A stretch of DNA of 64,000 nucleotides from Marinicella pacifica (GTDB taxonomy: Bacteria; Pseudomonadota; Gammaproteobacteria; Xanthomonadales; Marinicellaceae): the NCBI RefSeq assembly GCF_014636635.1, contig NZ_BMEO01000003.1, positions 124,001 through 188,000 on the forward strand, given 5' to 3'. Positions 7,860 to 16,758 of the stretch are shown one piece after another. Below the pieces are notes generated by a model, which saw only the letters and a list, made by a program, of their open reading frames with translations, did not search any database and had not been told where the DNA came from. How positions within the stretch are numbered: position 1 is the stretch's first letter; the number at the start of each line of letters is the position of its first letter. Position numbers and translations under genes: made by a program.

Positions 7860-10386
7860 GCAAAGCCTTATTATTGCCTGTTCTCATAAAGAAGACCGGT
7901 TAAAGTTTTTTAATTTTTTTGACGGCTTAAATGTGAAACAGATACTGACAGCCAGTCACTTATCACAAATGCAAGATTTATTATGTGATGAAAACCTGGA
8001 TGTCGGTTTGTTGGCGGTTGAATTATCGAGTCGTTGGATTAAAAACACCCAGCAATTGTCTCGGCTTCAAAAAAATCATTCCGGTTTAACCGTGGTCGCT
8101 TTGGTGGATGAGGACATGCGCCTGGATTATGCGCATTATCGTGAGATTATACAATCGGTCAGTCATTTGCTGTATTCACCTTTGAATCACAATCAGCTGG
8201 TGAGGCTGACTGATTTAGTTGATCAGACCAAACAGATCGTTGAACTGGAAACCTATCGGCAAGGGGCTTTTCAGGCAAGTAGTTTACCCCTGTTGTTGGT
8301 GAATGCCAAATCACAGGAAATTGTGGCGGTGAATGAGACATTTTTAAAGCAGTTTCAGATTTACAAGAAAAGACTGCTGGGACAGATATGGGTGGACTAT
8401 CTGGCACAAGATCAGCAGGATAAGATTAATCGATATCAATCAGAGCTGAACGAGAAAGGGCAACTGGAGATTCAATCAAAATGGAGTATGAATGGTGTAT
8501 CTTTCCCGGTCAAATTGTGTGCTTTTTATCTTAATTTTAACGGGGTACCTCATTACCTGATCGAATGTCATGATCAGAGTGAACATGTGTTTCGTCAGAA
8601 GATGCTGTATTTTTTAGACAAAATCAGGCTTCTTGATTTTGTTACAAAGCGGTCGGAAGAACTGTTAAAACAAATGGTACTGTGGGCTGAATTTGATTTT
8701 TGTTTTATGCTCACCAAAGGCCGAAAACAAAAGTATCAAAATATTGTGTTTGATTACTCTAAAAGCAATCATGCCCATCATTTTATTGAGTCAAATCATG
8801 ACTTTATTTTTAGAAAACTCAAAACCCAGCGCACCTTGACTTTGAGTGAACAGGCCAGCCAGCACATTCCCGGTGACGAATTTATCACCATGAATGATGT
8901 TGAATCGATAATGGTGTTCAATTGTCGGGTCAATAAACACCAACAGGCGATTCTGGTGCTGGGCGGGGAGCGGGCTTTCCCACGGTGGCAACACCTGAAA
9001 TTATTGTTCAGTAAACTGGTCGAGCATTACCGGGCGACCATGGCCTTTAAAATGTTGCAGCATTCTCATGAGTCGGAAAGTCAGTATGACGTGCTCACGA
9101 ATTTGCTCAATCGCCGATACATCATCAAACACATTGAAAAATCCATTGAACAGGCGGCCCAGAGAAAACAGTCTTTGGCAGTTGTTTTTTTGGATTTAGA
9201 TCGTTTTAAAGTCATCAATGACTCTTTGGGACATGATGTGGGCGACCAGGTTTTGGTAAACGTAGCCCAAATTCTCAAAGACATTGTCGGTGATTTCGGG
9301 GTGGCCTCCCGTTATGCCGGTGATGAGTTTTTGTTGTTGTTAAACCGCCATGTCAGTGCAGACAACATTAAAAAAGTGGCTGACAGTATTCTTAAATCTG
9401 TGGCCGAACCGGTGACCCTGGCAGATGGCAGCGAGATAAAACTGACCATCTCACTGGGCATTGCAGTGTATCCGGATCATGGAAAGCTGGTCAACACGTT
9501 AATTAAACATGCCGATGTGGCGTTGTACGATGCTAAATTAAACGGTAAAAACCAATATTCCATCTATCGAACTGAATTGGACGGCGAACAAGCCAAACAA
9601 AGCGAGGAAATGGTTAAAAATTTGGAACAGGCCATCGAATCTGATCAAATTGATGTATATTATCAACCCAAAATTGATGCCAAAACCGAAGACATTGCCG
9701 GTTTTGAAGCCCTGGTTCGTTGGCAGCATCCGGAACTGGGGATTATCAGCCCGGGTTTATTTGTGCCTCTGGCAGAGCAATCGGGCCTCATTCACAAAAT
9801 AGGCTTGCTGGTCATTGAAAAAGCAGCCAGATGTCTGAAAGCCTGGCAGACCAGGTATGAATTGCCGCTGACCATGTCCATCAACCTCTCGCCCATACAA
9901 TTAAATGATAACCGTTTGATTGACCGAATAAGCTATGTCATCAATCAAACCGGTATCCAGGCCAAATATCTGGATTTTGAAATCACCGAAAGTGAAAAAT
10001 TCAAAAGTGTGAAAGATGCCTTGGTGATGTTCAATCGCATTGTGGATATGGGCTGTACTTTATCCATTGATGATTTTGGTACCGGTCATTCAACCCTGGA
10101 TTATTTGCGCAAAATTCCGGCCAAAACACTCAAAATTGATCAGGTTTTTGTGAAAAACATCGGTTTGAGTCCTGATGATGAAGCCATTCTGGATGCGACC
10201 ATCGATATGGCCAAGCGGGTAGGCCATTTTATTGTGGCAGAAGGTGTTGAAACAGAGAGCCAACGTCAATATTTAAGTCACAAAGGATGTGATTATTTTC
10301 AGGGGTATTTGTTTAGCCGGCCATTACCGGCAACAAAAATTGAAGATATTCTTGATCAACGCGCGCAAATCTTAAAAAATTATTAG
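7846..10386 (+). CDS. PAS-GGDEF-EAL protein, probable c-di-GMP phosphodiesterase with pseudo-receiver
   Basis: 846 residues, no membrane segment. Order of parts: a receiver-like region (about 1-130) in which the phospho-acceptor Asp is not seen (GLLAVELSS), a PAS domain (about 140-250), a GAF-like stretch (about 260-410, weak), GGDEF (about 425-580) and EAL (about 595-840). The GGDEF motif is AGDEF (491-495) and the RxxD inhibitory site is missing, so cyclase activity is doubtful. The EAL domain looks active: E621 in EALVRW, NLSPIQL, FEITES, IDDFGTGHS, LKIDQVFV and AEGVET. Placement after pilZ recalls FimX-like control of type IV pili, which is inference. Confidence 0.9.
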   Translation: MNLTKQSLIIACSHKEDRLKFFNFFDGLNVKQILTASHLSQMQDLLCDENLDVGLLAVELSSRWIKNTQQLSRLQKNHSGLTVVALVDEDMRLDYAHYREIIQSVSHLLYSPLNHNQLVRLTDLVDQTKQIVELETYRQGAFQASSLPLLLVNAKSQEIVAVNETFLKQFQIYKKRLLGQIWVDYLAQDQQDKINRYQSELNEKGQLEIQSKWSMNGVSFPVKLCAFYLNFNGVPHYLIECHDQSEHVFRQKMLYFLDKIRLLDFVTKRSEELLKQMVLWAEFDFCFMLTKGRKQKYQNIVFDYSKSNHAHHFIESNHDFIFRKLKTQRTLTLSEQASQHIPGDEFITMNDVESIMVFNCRVNKHQQAILVLGGERAFPRWQHLKLLFSKLVEHYRATMAFKMLQHSHESESQYDVLTNLLNRRYIIKHIEKSIEQAAQRKQSLAVVFLDLDRFKVINDSLGHDVGDQVLVNVAQILKDIVGDFGVASRYAGDEFLLLLNRHVSADNIKKVADSILKSVAEPVTLADGSEIKLTISLGIAVYPDHGKLVNTLIKHADVALYDAKLNGKNQYSIYRTELDGEQAKQSEEMVKNLEQAIESDQIDVYYQPKIDAKTEDIAGFEALVRWQHPELGIISPGLFVPLAEQSGLIHKIGLLVIEKAARCLKAWQTRYELPLTMSINLSPIQLNDNRLIDRISYVINQTGIQAKYLDFEITESEKFKSVKDALVMFNRIVDMGCTLSIDDFGTGHSTLDYLRKIPAKTLKIDQVFVKNIGLSPDDEAILDATIDMAKRVGHFIVAEGVETESQRQYLSHKGCDYFQGYLFSRPLPATKIEDILDQRAQILKNY

Positions 10387-10393
10387 ATGGCGT

Positions 10394-10421
10394 GAACTTT
10401 TCGGACCGGGATTGAGTCCAA
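10394..10421 (+). promoter_or_regulatory. Candidate sigma-E autoregulatory promoter of rpoE
   Basis: GAACTT at 10394-10399 and TCCAA at 10417-10421 are 17 bases apart. This resembles the sigma-E/AlgU consensus (GAACTT, 16-17 bases, TCTGA or TCAAA). It lies in the 71-base gap before rpoE, where such sigma factors usually drive their own operon. The -10 match is imperfect. Confidence 0.5.
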
Positions 10422-10457
10422 ACAGGCACATGAATGAAACAAGACGACAACACTAAA

Positions 10458-11069
10458 ATGTCCGAGAAAACCCTCGATGCTGAGTTGGTGGAGCAGGCCA
10501 AGAAAGGCCAAATGGCTGCCTTTGAAATGTTGGTTAATCGCTACCAGCAAAGGGTTGCCAATGTGATTGCCAAATTAGTCAAAGACCGCAGTGAAATTGA
10601 AGATGTGGCACAAGAAGTGTTCATTAAAGTTTTCCGGGCTTTACCGCGATTTCGTGGTGACAGTTCTTTCTACACCTGGGTGTATCGAATTGCCATCAAC
10701 ACCGCAAAAAATCACCTGGTGGCCAAATCCAGACGTATCCAGAATACGCAGGTTGATTATGAAGAGGCCGAAGCCTTCAGTAGCAACGAGGCACACAGGA
10801 ACTTAGACACGCCAGATGCGGTCTATGCACGTGGAGAACTGGAACAAGTGATGTCGAAAGCCATCAGTCAGTTGCCGGAAGATTTGAAAACAGCGATTAT
10901 TCTGCGTGAAGTGGATGGTTTAAGTTACGAAGAGATCGCTGAAGAAATGGCTTGTCCGATCGGCACCGTACGCTCGAGAATTTTTCGGGCGCGAGATGCC
11001 ATTGATCAGGCCTTAAGACCCCTTTTAGACAGAGAGCAAACAAAGCAAGAACATGTCAGATCAATCTAA
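10458..11069 (+). CDS. rpoE: RNA polymerase sigma factor RpoE (AlgU/sigma-E)
   Basis: ECF sigma factor of the envelope stress response. Region 2 (YQQRVANVIAKLV...DVAQEVFIKVFRAL, FRGDSSFYTWVYRIAINT) and region 4 (QLPEDLKTAIILREVDG, LSYEEIAEEMACPIGTVRSR) match AlgU and E. coli sigma-E closely. The ATG at 10458 (MSEKTLDAELVEQ) lines up with the E. coli start and gives 203 residues; the ATG at 10434 would add eight residues and cannot be excluded, since neither has a strong SD. The 3' end overlaps rseA by 17 bases. A sigma-E-like promoter precedes it. Confidence 0.96.
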   Translation: MSEKTLDAELVEQAKKGQMAAFEMLVNRYQQRVANVIAKLVKDRSEIEDVAQEVFIKVFRALPRFRGDSSFYTWVYRIAINTAKNHLVAKSRRIQNTQVDYEEAEAFSSNEAHRNLDTPDAVYARGELEQVMSKAISQLPEDLKTAIILREVDGLSYEEIAEEMACPIGTVRSRIFRARDAIDQALRPLLDREQTKQEHVRSI

Positions 11070-11649
11070 ACAAAATATGTCCCAATTGATGGATGGTGAG
11101 CTGTCCCGTGATTGTAGCCGTTTTTTACTCAAACGCATGCAACATGATGGCCATTTTCGTCAAAGCTGGCACCATTACCATTTATTACGTTCTGCTGTCC
11201 AGCAAGATCATGAAGCACCGTTGATGTACAACCTGGGCAGTCGTGTGGTGCAAAAATTGCAAGTTGAGAGCGCGACAGTACAGCCTGCCAATAAGCCATC
11301 GCGCAGCTGGTTAAAAGCCCTGACAGGTTCTGCCATAGCCGCTTCTGTGGCATTGGTGGCAGTGATTTCCTTCAACCAGAATGCCTTCCAGACCGGTTAT
11401 TCCGATGTCAACGTGCCTGAATACGCAAAAACGCCTCACCAGTTGATTAACCCACCCAATGCCATGACAGCCCGTGTAGAGCAAAAGCCCCGATACACCC
11501 GTTATCCTGACTTAACACCTCAGGTACAACACTACATCATGGATAAAAACACCCAGACAGTGATGCCGATTTATTACCGGGTATCCAGTAACCGCTTACC
11601 GGTTCAGCAAAGCATTCAAAACCAATCCAATCTTTATACGGACGAATGA
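11053..11649 (+). CDS. rseA: Anti-sigma-E factor RseA/MucA
   Basis: Inner-membrane anti-sigma factor. The N-terminal cytosolic domain carries SQLMDGELSRD, the standard opening of RseA/MucA, and ends near residue 85. A single membrane segment (about 96-114, ALTGSAIAASVALVAVISF) is followed by a periplasmic tail of about 80 residues. The total of 198 residues matches MucA (194). Known regulation is by DegS/AlgW cleavage followed by RseP. The gene overlaps rpoE by 17 bases and rseC by ATGA. rseB, which normally follows and shields the periplasmic tail, is missing. Confidence 0.92.
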   Translation: MSDQSKQNMSQLMDGELSRDCSRFLLKRMQHDGHFRQSWHHYHLLRSAVQQDHEAPLMYNLGSRVVQKLQVESATVQPANKPSRSWLKALTGSAIAASVALVAVISFNQNAFQTGYSDVNVPEYAKTPHQLINPPNAMTARVEQKPRYTRYPDLTPQVQHYIMDKNTQTVMPIYYRVSSNRLPVQQSIQNQSNLYTDE

Positions 11650-12116
11650 TCAGGTGGGCCACCATTGTGGCAAGGTCACCACAATGGGTGGATTTACAAT
11701 TAATTAAACAGCCCGGCTGCCAGGGGTGCACCGGTCAATGTCACCGGCCCTTATTAAAACTGTTTTCTTTTGAAGACAACCATTTTCGGATTTATCGTCA
11801 TGAAAAAGGCGTTCATTTTGTTAACCCCCATTTATTATTTTCTGAGGATTCTTCGGAACGTCAGGTGGGGCAGCAAGTGGGCATGCAAATGAATGACAGC
11901 ACTCTATTGTCCGGTGGTTTTCAGTTTTATGTGCTGCCCTTGCTGGTGATGATTGCGGCCATGACCGGGGGACATTTTATGGCTGTACAGTTTCATCTGC
12001 CCACCGATGTCGGTGCATTTTGTGGTTTACTGCTGGCAATATTGTGGGTGTTGTTGCGGTTTAAAATAAAACAACACAAGCCACCGCCCACCCTGCCAAA
12101 AGTCACGATTTTGTAA
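11646..12116 (+). CDS. rseC: RseC/MucC family membrane protein
   Basis: Modulator found in sigma-E operons; in E. coli RseC is also linked to reducing SoxR. An N-terminal domain with a cysteine cluster (CQGCTGQC, residues about 25-32) is followed by two membrane segments (about 92-110 and 120-140), the standard layout. 156 residues against about 150-160 in relatives. It starts in ATGA overlap with rseA, in the position where rseB would lie. It is followed by a 66-base gap with a hairpin and a possible second promoter before the protease gene. Confidence 0.88.
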   Translation: MIRWATIVARSPQWVDLQLIKQPGCQGCTGQCHRPLLKLFSFEDNHFRIYRHEKGVHFVNPHLLFSEDSSERQVGQQVGMQMNDSTLLSGGFQFYVLPLLVMIAAMTGGHFMAVQFHLPTDVGAFCGLLLAILWVLLRFKIKQHKPPPTLPKVTIL

Positions 12117-12119
12117 ATC

Positions 12120-12150
12120 TCCGGCACTTGTTTTATGCCGGACAGTCTAT
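12120..12150 (+). promoter_or_regulatory. Hairpin and possible sigma-E promoter before the DegP-type protease
   Basis: TCCGGCA (12120-12126) and TGCCGGA (12136-12142) form a 7-bp stem with a 9-base loop and no T tract. Overlapping it, GGCACTT (12123-12129) and TCTAT (12146-12150) are 16 bases apart, a fair match to a sigma-E promoter (GGAACTT, 16, TCTGA). degP is a classic sigma-E target. Which reading is correct cannot be decided by eye. Confidence 0.35.
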
Positions 12151-12182
12151 AAGTACGTTTAATATCATCTCAGGAGAAACTT

Positions 12183-13556
12183 ATGAAAAAACGATTTGCC
12201 ATCTTATTGATGTTAAGTTTGATGACCATGGTTCCGCAATTGTCAGCGGCTCAATTGCCTGATTTTACCCAACTGGTTAAAGATTCGGCGCCGGCGGTGG
12301 TCAATATTCGGGCACGGGAAAATGCAGAACAAACAGAGCCGGGTCAAGCCATGCCAAACGATGAATTGTTTCGTTTTTTTGGTATCCCCAATCCCGGCAC
12401 GCCGCCTAACAGGGACCGTGTTTCGGGAGGTACCGGCTTTATTATTTCAACGGATGGTTATATTTTAACCAATCGCCACGTGGTTGACGGGGCTGATAAA
12501 ATCACCGTAACCTTAAAAGACCGACGTGAATTAGAGGCTGAAATTATCGGTGAAGATGAAGCCAGTGATGTGGCCTTACTAAGAGTTGATGCCAAAAATC
12601 TGCCGACCCTGAAAGTGGGTTCAGTCAGCGATTTAGAAATTGGTGAATGGGTGATGGCCATCGGCTCGCCGTTGAGTTTTGAAAATTCGGTCACCAAAGG
12701 CATTGTCAGCGCCAAAGGGCGACGCATACGCGGTCAACAGTACATTCCCTACATTCAGTCCGATGTGCCCATTAACCGGGGTAACTCAGGCGGCCCGTTA
12801 ATCAATATGGACGGCGAAGTGGTGGCCATCAATACCCTGATTTTTTCTAACACCGGCGGCTATATGGGGATTTCATTTTCCATCCCCATTGATGTGGCCA
12901 TGAATGTGGTTGATCAGTTAAAAGAAAATGGCGTGGTTAAACGCGGTCTTTTGGGTGTGGGTATTGAAAATGTGACCCAGAAAATGGCCGACTATATGGG
13001 CATGAAAAAACCTCACGGCGCCCTGGTTAATCAAGTGTCTGAAGGCAGTGCCGCTGACAAAGCCGGTATTCAGGTGGGTGACGTTATTGTCGCATTCAAC
13101 GGACAGGAAATCAGCACCGCGGATACCTTGCCACCGATTGTTGGTATGGTACAACCGAATACAGAGGTTAGTCTGACAGTGTTCCGGGACGGTAAAAACA
13201 AACGCATCACCGCAAAACTCGATGCGCTGGATGAAACCGTTGTTGCCGGAGAAAACGGACAATCAGAGGACGTTCAAGCCGGCATTGGTTTTTCTGTCAG
13301 TAAATTATCTGACCAGGATAAAAACCGCACCGGTGAAAGCAGCGGTGTGATTGTTACAGACATCACGGACAGAGAGGTGCAACGGGCACAACTACAGGTG
13401 GGTGATGTGATTAAAAAAATCAATAAAAAACCCATCAGTAATCTGTCTGACTTCAGTGATGCGATTGATGCGCTTAAAGACGATGAGCCGTTGGTGTTAC
13501 TCGTTAAACAAGGACCGGCAAATCGCTTTATTGTGATTGAACGCAACGCAGAATAA
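12183..13556 (+). CDS. degP: Periplasmic serine protease/chaperone, DegP/MucD family
   Basis: HtrA-family protease of periplasmic protein quality control. A Sec signal peptide (residues 1-23, ending LSAA) precedes a trypsin-like domain with the triad His99 (NRHVVD), Asp129 (ASDVALLRV) and Ser202 (GNSGGPL), then two PDZ domains (about 245-345 and 365-455). The total of 457 residues fits the DegP/DegQ/MucD class; DegS has only one PDZ. A good SD (CAGGAGAAA) precedes the ATG. Fifth position in an algU-type operon is the mucD position, so the MucD name is equally valid. A strong terminator follows. Confidence 0.95.
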   Translation: MKKRFAILLMLSLMTMVPQLSAAQLPDFTQLVKDSAPAVVNIRARENAEQTEPGQAMPNDELFRFFGIPNPGTPPNRDRVSGGTGFIISTDGYILTNRHVVDGADKITVTLKDRRELEAEIIGEDEASDVALLRVDAKNLPTLKVGSVSDLEIGEWVMAIGSPLSFENSVTKGIVSAKGRRIRGQQYIPYIQSDVPINRGNSGGPLINMDGEVVAINTLIFSNTGGYMGISFSIPIDVAMNVVDQLKENGVVKRGLLGVGIENVTQKMADYMGMKKPHGALVNQVSEGSAADKAGIQVGDVIVAFNGQEISTADTLPPIVGMVQPNTEVSLTVFRDGKNKRITAKLDALDETVVAGENGQSEDVQAGIGFSVSKLSDQDKNRTGESSGVIVTDITDREVQRAQLQVGDVIKKINKKPISNLSDFSDAIDALKDDEPLVLLVKQGPANRFIVIERNAE

Positions 13557-13568
13557 GTATAAAATAGC

Positions 13569-13606
13569 CAACAAATCCCATCATTTGCATGGGATTTGTT
13601 GTTTTT
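13569..13606 (+). terminator. Intrinsic terminator of the sigma-E operon
   Basis: Perfect 13-bp stem, CAACAAATCCCAT (13569-13581) with ATGGGATTTGTTG (13589-13601), a 7-base loop and then TTTTT. It lies 12 bases after the protease stop codon and separates the stress operon from lepA. Confidence 0.85.
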
Positions 13607-13718
13607 GCATTCTTGACAGGAATGTGTGTGGTTAATTTGAGCCGGCTATTCAGGTCGATGCTGCATTTAAACCATGTCTGTCCTCGATAATTATGACTGT
13701 TTTTGGACCCTTGAATTC

Positions 13719-15503
13719 ATGAAGAATATCCGTAACTTTTCTATCATTGCCCATATTGACCACGGCAAATCAACTCTGGCAGACCGGTTTATACGTCTGT
13801 GCGGTGGTCTCAGCGAGCGGGAAATGGCGGATCAGGTGCTCGATAGCATGGATATTGAACGTGAACGGGGTATCACCATCAAATCCCAGTCGGTGCGTTT
13901 AAGTTATCGGGCAGAAAATGGTCAGGAATACCAGTTTAATCTTATCGATACACCGGGTCATGTGGATTTTTCCTATGAAGTGTCCCGCTCATTGGCCGCT
14001 TGTGAAGGGGCTTTGCTGGTGGTGGATGCCGCTCAGGGAGTTGAAGCCCAGTCAGTGGCGAATTGTTACACCGCCATTGATATGGGTCTGGAGGTAATTC
14101 CGGTGATAAATAAAATTGATTTGCCGGCGGCGGATGTGGAGCGGGTGAAGTCTGAAATCGAAGAGGTGATTGGCATAGATGCCTCGGAGGCGTTATTGGT
14201 ATCGGCAAAAACCGGTGTGGGCATTGAATCCGTGCTTGAAGCCATTGCTGAAAAAGTGCCGGCACCCAAAGGTGATCCCGAAGCGCCCTTACAAGCTTCG
14301 ATTATTGATTCCTGGTTTGATAATTATCTGGGTGTGGTGTCTTTGGTTAGGGTGTTTAATGGTCGGCTGCAAGTGAAAGATAAAATCACCATTATGTCGC
14401 TCAAAACACAGCAACTGGTGGATGGTCTGGGAACTTTTAATCCCAAGAGAACGCCAAAAAATGCCCTCGAATGCGGCGAAGTCGGCTATGTCTCCGCTTC
14501 AATTAAAGATGTTCACGGTGCACCTGTGGGTGACACCATCACCACCGCTAAAAATCCGGCTGACAAACCACTGCCGGGCTTTATGGAATCTCAACCACGG
14601 GTGTTTGCCGGACTGTTCCCAACCTCTGCAGATGATTATCAGGATCTGCGTGAAGCCCTGGAAAAACTGCAGTTGAATGATGCTTCATTGGTGTTTGAAC
14701 CGGAAACCTCTTCAGCCCTGGGTTTTGGCTTTCGCTGTGGCTTTCTGGGGATGTTGCATATGGAAGTGATACAGGAACGGATTGAGCGTGAATTTGACAT
14801 AGATCTGGTGACCACTGCCCCCACTGTGGTGTATGAACTGGTTCAAAAAGACGGTACCACCAAAAAACTCGATAATCCCGCCGACTTACCGGACATGTTT
14901 GAAGAAATCAGGGAGCCGATTATTAGTGCCAATATTTTACTGCCTCAGGATTATGTGGGTAATGTGATTACCTTGTGTATTGAAAAACGTGGTATGCAAA
15001 AAAACATCGTTTATTTGGGCAAGCAGGTACAATTGAAGTTTGATTTGCCTTTAAGTGAAGTTGTTTTGGACTTTTTTGACCGCTTAAAATCAGTGTCCCG
15101 GGGTTATGCATCCTTTGAATATGAGCATAGTCATTACCAGGCGGGTCCCTTTATTCGGCTGGATGTGTTAATCAATGGCGAACGGGTGGATGCTTTATCC
15201 ATTTTAACCCACCGCGAAAACGCCCAACAAAGGGGCCGTGAACTCACCGAACGGCTGAAAGAACTGATACCGAGACAAATGTTTGATGTTGCCATTCAGG
15301 CGGCCATCGGTTCACAGATTATTGCCCGCACAACGGTCAAAGCCCTGCGTAAAAATGTGACCGCCAAGTGCTACGGCGGTGATGCCACACGAAAGAAAAA
15401 ATTACTGGAAAAACAGAAAGCCGGTAAAAAGCGCATGAAGCAAATCGGCCGGGTAGAAGTACCGCAGGAAGCCTTTTTGGCGGTTTTAAAAGTTGATAAA
15501 TAA
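13719..15503 (+). CDS. lepA: Elongation factor 4 (LepA), back-translocating GTPase
   Basis: Ribosome-associated GTPase that helps stalled or initiating ribosomes. The ATG at 13719 gives [19 protein letters not shown], lining up with known LepA starts, and 594 residues (E. coli 599); an in-frame ATG at 13674 would add 15 non-conserved residues. G1 [10 protein letters not shown]3 DTPGHVDF and G4 NKIDLP are intact. The C-terminal LepA-specific domain holds [21 protein letters not shown] up to the end. The lepA-lepB order is common in proteobacteria. The SD is weak. Confidence 0.97.
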   Translation: MKNIRNFSIIAHIDHGKSTLADRFIRLCGGLSEREMADQVLDSMDIERERGITIKSQSVRLSYRAENGQEYQFNLIDTPGHVDFSYEVSRSLAACEGALLVVDAAQGVEAQSVANCYTAIDMGLEVIPVINKIDLPAADVERVKSEIEEVIGIDASEALLVSAKTGVGIESVLEAIAEKVPAPKGDPEAPLQASIIDSWFDNYLGVVSLVRVFNGRLQVKDKITIMSLKTQQLVDGLGTFNPKRTPKNALECGEVGYVSASIKDVHGAPVGDTITTAKNPADKPLPGFMESQPRVFAGLFPTSADDYQDLREALEKLQLNDASLVFEPETSSALGFGFRCGFLGMLHMEVIQERIEREFDIDLVTTAPTVVYELVQKDGTTKKLDNPADLPDMFEEIREPIISANILLPQDYVGNVITLCIEKRGMQKNIVYLGKQVQLKFDLPLSEVVLDFFDRLKSVSRGYASFEYEHSHYQAGPFIRLDVLINGERVDALSILTHRENAQQRGRELTERLKELIPRQMFDVAIQAAIGSQIIARTTVKALRKNVTAKCYGGDATRKKKLLEKQKAGKKRMKQIGRVEVPQEAFLAVLKVDK

Positions 15504-15517
15504 AGACCTAAGGTCTT
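15503..15517. other. Short palindrome between lepA and lepB
   Basis: AAGACCT-A-AGGTCTT, a perfect 7-1-7 inverted repeat starting at the last base of the lepA stop codon. It is followed by the strong SD GAGAGGA of lepB. The spacer of one base makes an RNA hairpin unlikely with the full stem, so a protein-binding site or a shortened hairpin are both possible. Confidence 0.4.
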
Positions 15518-15535
15518 AAAGAGAGGATAATTTCC

Positions 15536-16336
15536 GTGAATGAAATACATTTAGATTTCGAAGCGATTTTAACGCTGGCCACCCTGATAACGATTGTTCC
15601 ATGGTTTTATGTCAAATTTAAATATAAAAAATCAGACGCAAAACCCGAAGGTGTCGGTGGTCATTTACTGGGATTTGCTTATTCATTTTTTCCGGTTTTT
15701 TTCTTTGTGTTGCTGGTCAGAACTTTTGTGTTTGAACCGTTTAGAATTCCTTCTTCTTCGATGATGCCGACCCTGCTGACGGGTGACTTTATTGTGGTCA
15801 GTAAATATTCTTACGGATTTAAGTTGCCGGTTTTTCACGACACATTGATTGAAATGGGACACCCTGAACGCGGTGATGTGGTTGTTTTTCGTTATCCGCC
15901 GGATCAAACCAAGGATTATATCAAGCGTGTGGTGGGCGTGCCCGGTGACGATGTTTTTTATGATATGCGCAGCAAACATGTTTACCTCAACGGTCAATTG
16001 ATTGAACAGGACACTGTGGGTGTGTACGAAGGCTTTTTGGATGATTTGCAGGCACGCAGTCGCGTCATTGAGAAAAAAGAGCACCTGGGTGAAGTACCAC
16101 ACAGGATGTTGACCATCAACGGGGTGGTGGATCAGCCTTTTCAATACACCCGCTTGACCGTTCCTGAAGGTCATTATTTCGTGATGGGTGATAACCGTGA
16201 TAATTCCGCTGACAGCCGCTATTGGGGGCTGGTGCCGGAACGCAATCTGGTTGGACGTGCGGAATTTATCTGGATGCATTGGCGAATACCGCATTTTTGG
16301 GAAGGTTTAAAGAGAATTGGCACCAAGATAATTTGA
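15536..16336 (+). CDS. lepB: Signal peptidase I LepB
   Basis: Membrane serine protease that removes Sec and Tat signal peptides on the outer face of the inner membrane. GTG start with SD GAGAGGA. Two N-terminal membrane segments (about 10-26 and 47-66) precede the catalytic domain. The dyad is Ser75 in IPSSSMMPTL and Lys130 in DYIKRVVGVPGD; box E GDNRDNSADSRYWG is present. The protein has 266 residues; E. coli LepB has 324, the difference being in the non-catalytic insert. Downstream lie DUF4845, rnc and era, the standard lepA-lepB-rnc-era order. Confidence 0.96.
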   Translation: MNEIHLDFEAILTLATLITIVPWFYVKFKYKKSDAKPEGVGGHLLGFAYSFFPVFFFVLLVRTFVFEPFRIPSSSMMPTLLTGDFIVVSKYSYGFKLPVFHDTLIEMGHPERGDVVVFRYPPDQTKDYIKRVVGVPGDDVFYDMRSKHVYLNGQLIEQDTVGVYEGFLDDLQARSRVIEKKEHLGEVPHRMLTINGVVDQPFQYTRLTVPEGHYFVMGDNRDNSADSRYWGLVPERNLVGRAEFIWMHWRIPHFWEGLKRIGTKII

Positions 16337-16395
16337 CAAAGGCCTGTTTTTACACGGATAATTAATTCTCATTGTTGACTATTTAGAGAGAAATC

Positions 16396-16755
16396 ATGAA
16401 AACAGCACACAAAGCGCAAGGCATTACATTGATCGGCTTCGTCATCATGTTGGCCTTGCTGGGCGTGGTCGCTTATGCCGGCATGCAGGTTATCCCTGTT
16501 TACCTGGATCACCACTCGGTGGTCAAGGCCATGAAAACAGCGGCCAATGAATCGGCCAATAAATCCCCTGCAGAAATCAAAACCCGCATTGATAAATTGC
16601 TTTATATCAGTTATGTGGACGTGGTCAAACCTACGGACTTTAAAGTCGTCAGAGGCAATGGTCGCGAATTAAAAGTCGAGTACGAAGTGGAAAAACCGTT
16701 TATTGGTAACTTGTTTTTTACCATGAAATTTAATGAATCTGTCCCGCTTAAATAA
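16396..16755 (+). CDS. DUF4845 single-pass membrane protein
   Basis: 119 residues with an N-terminal membrane segment (about 9-28, GITLIGFVIMLALLGVVAYA) that looks pilin-like at its start, followed by a small outer domain ending VEYEVEKPFIGNLFFTMKFN. The segment and position between lepB and rnc are typical of DUF4845 proteins in gamma- and betaproteobacteria, whose function I do not know. SD GAGAGAAA precedes the ATG. Its stop is three bases before the rnc start, so rnc translation probably depends on it. Confidence 0.85.
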   Translation: MKTAHKAQGITLIGFVIMLALLGVVAYAGMQVIPVYLDHHSVVKAMKTAANESANKSPAEIKTRIDKLLYISYVDVVKPTDFKVVRGNGRELKVEYEVEKPFIGNLFFTMKFNESVPLK

Positions 16756-16758
16756 GTT

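Noticed and set aside
12918-13262. 114-codon minus-strand frame
   Set aside because: Antisense to the PDZ part of the DegP-type protease; no independent support.
13613-13641. lepA promoter with a perfect TTGACA
   Set aside because: TTGACA at 13613-13618 has no acceptable -10 at 16-18 bases; left out as a feature.
13674-13718. Upstream in-frame ATG for LepA
   Set aside because: The added 15 residues ([14 protein letters not shown]) are not part of LepA; the ATG at 13719 matches the family.
15683-16294. 203-codon minus-strand frame
   Set aside because: Lies entirely within lepB, whose catalytic motifs are certain; composition is typical of an antisense shadow.
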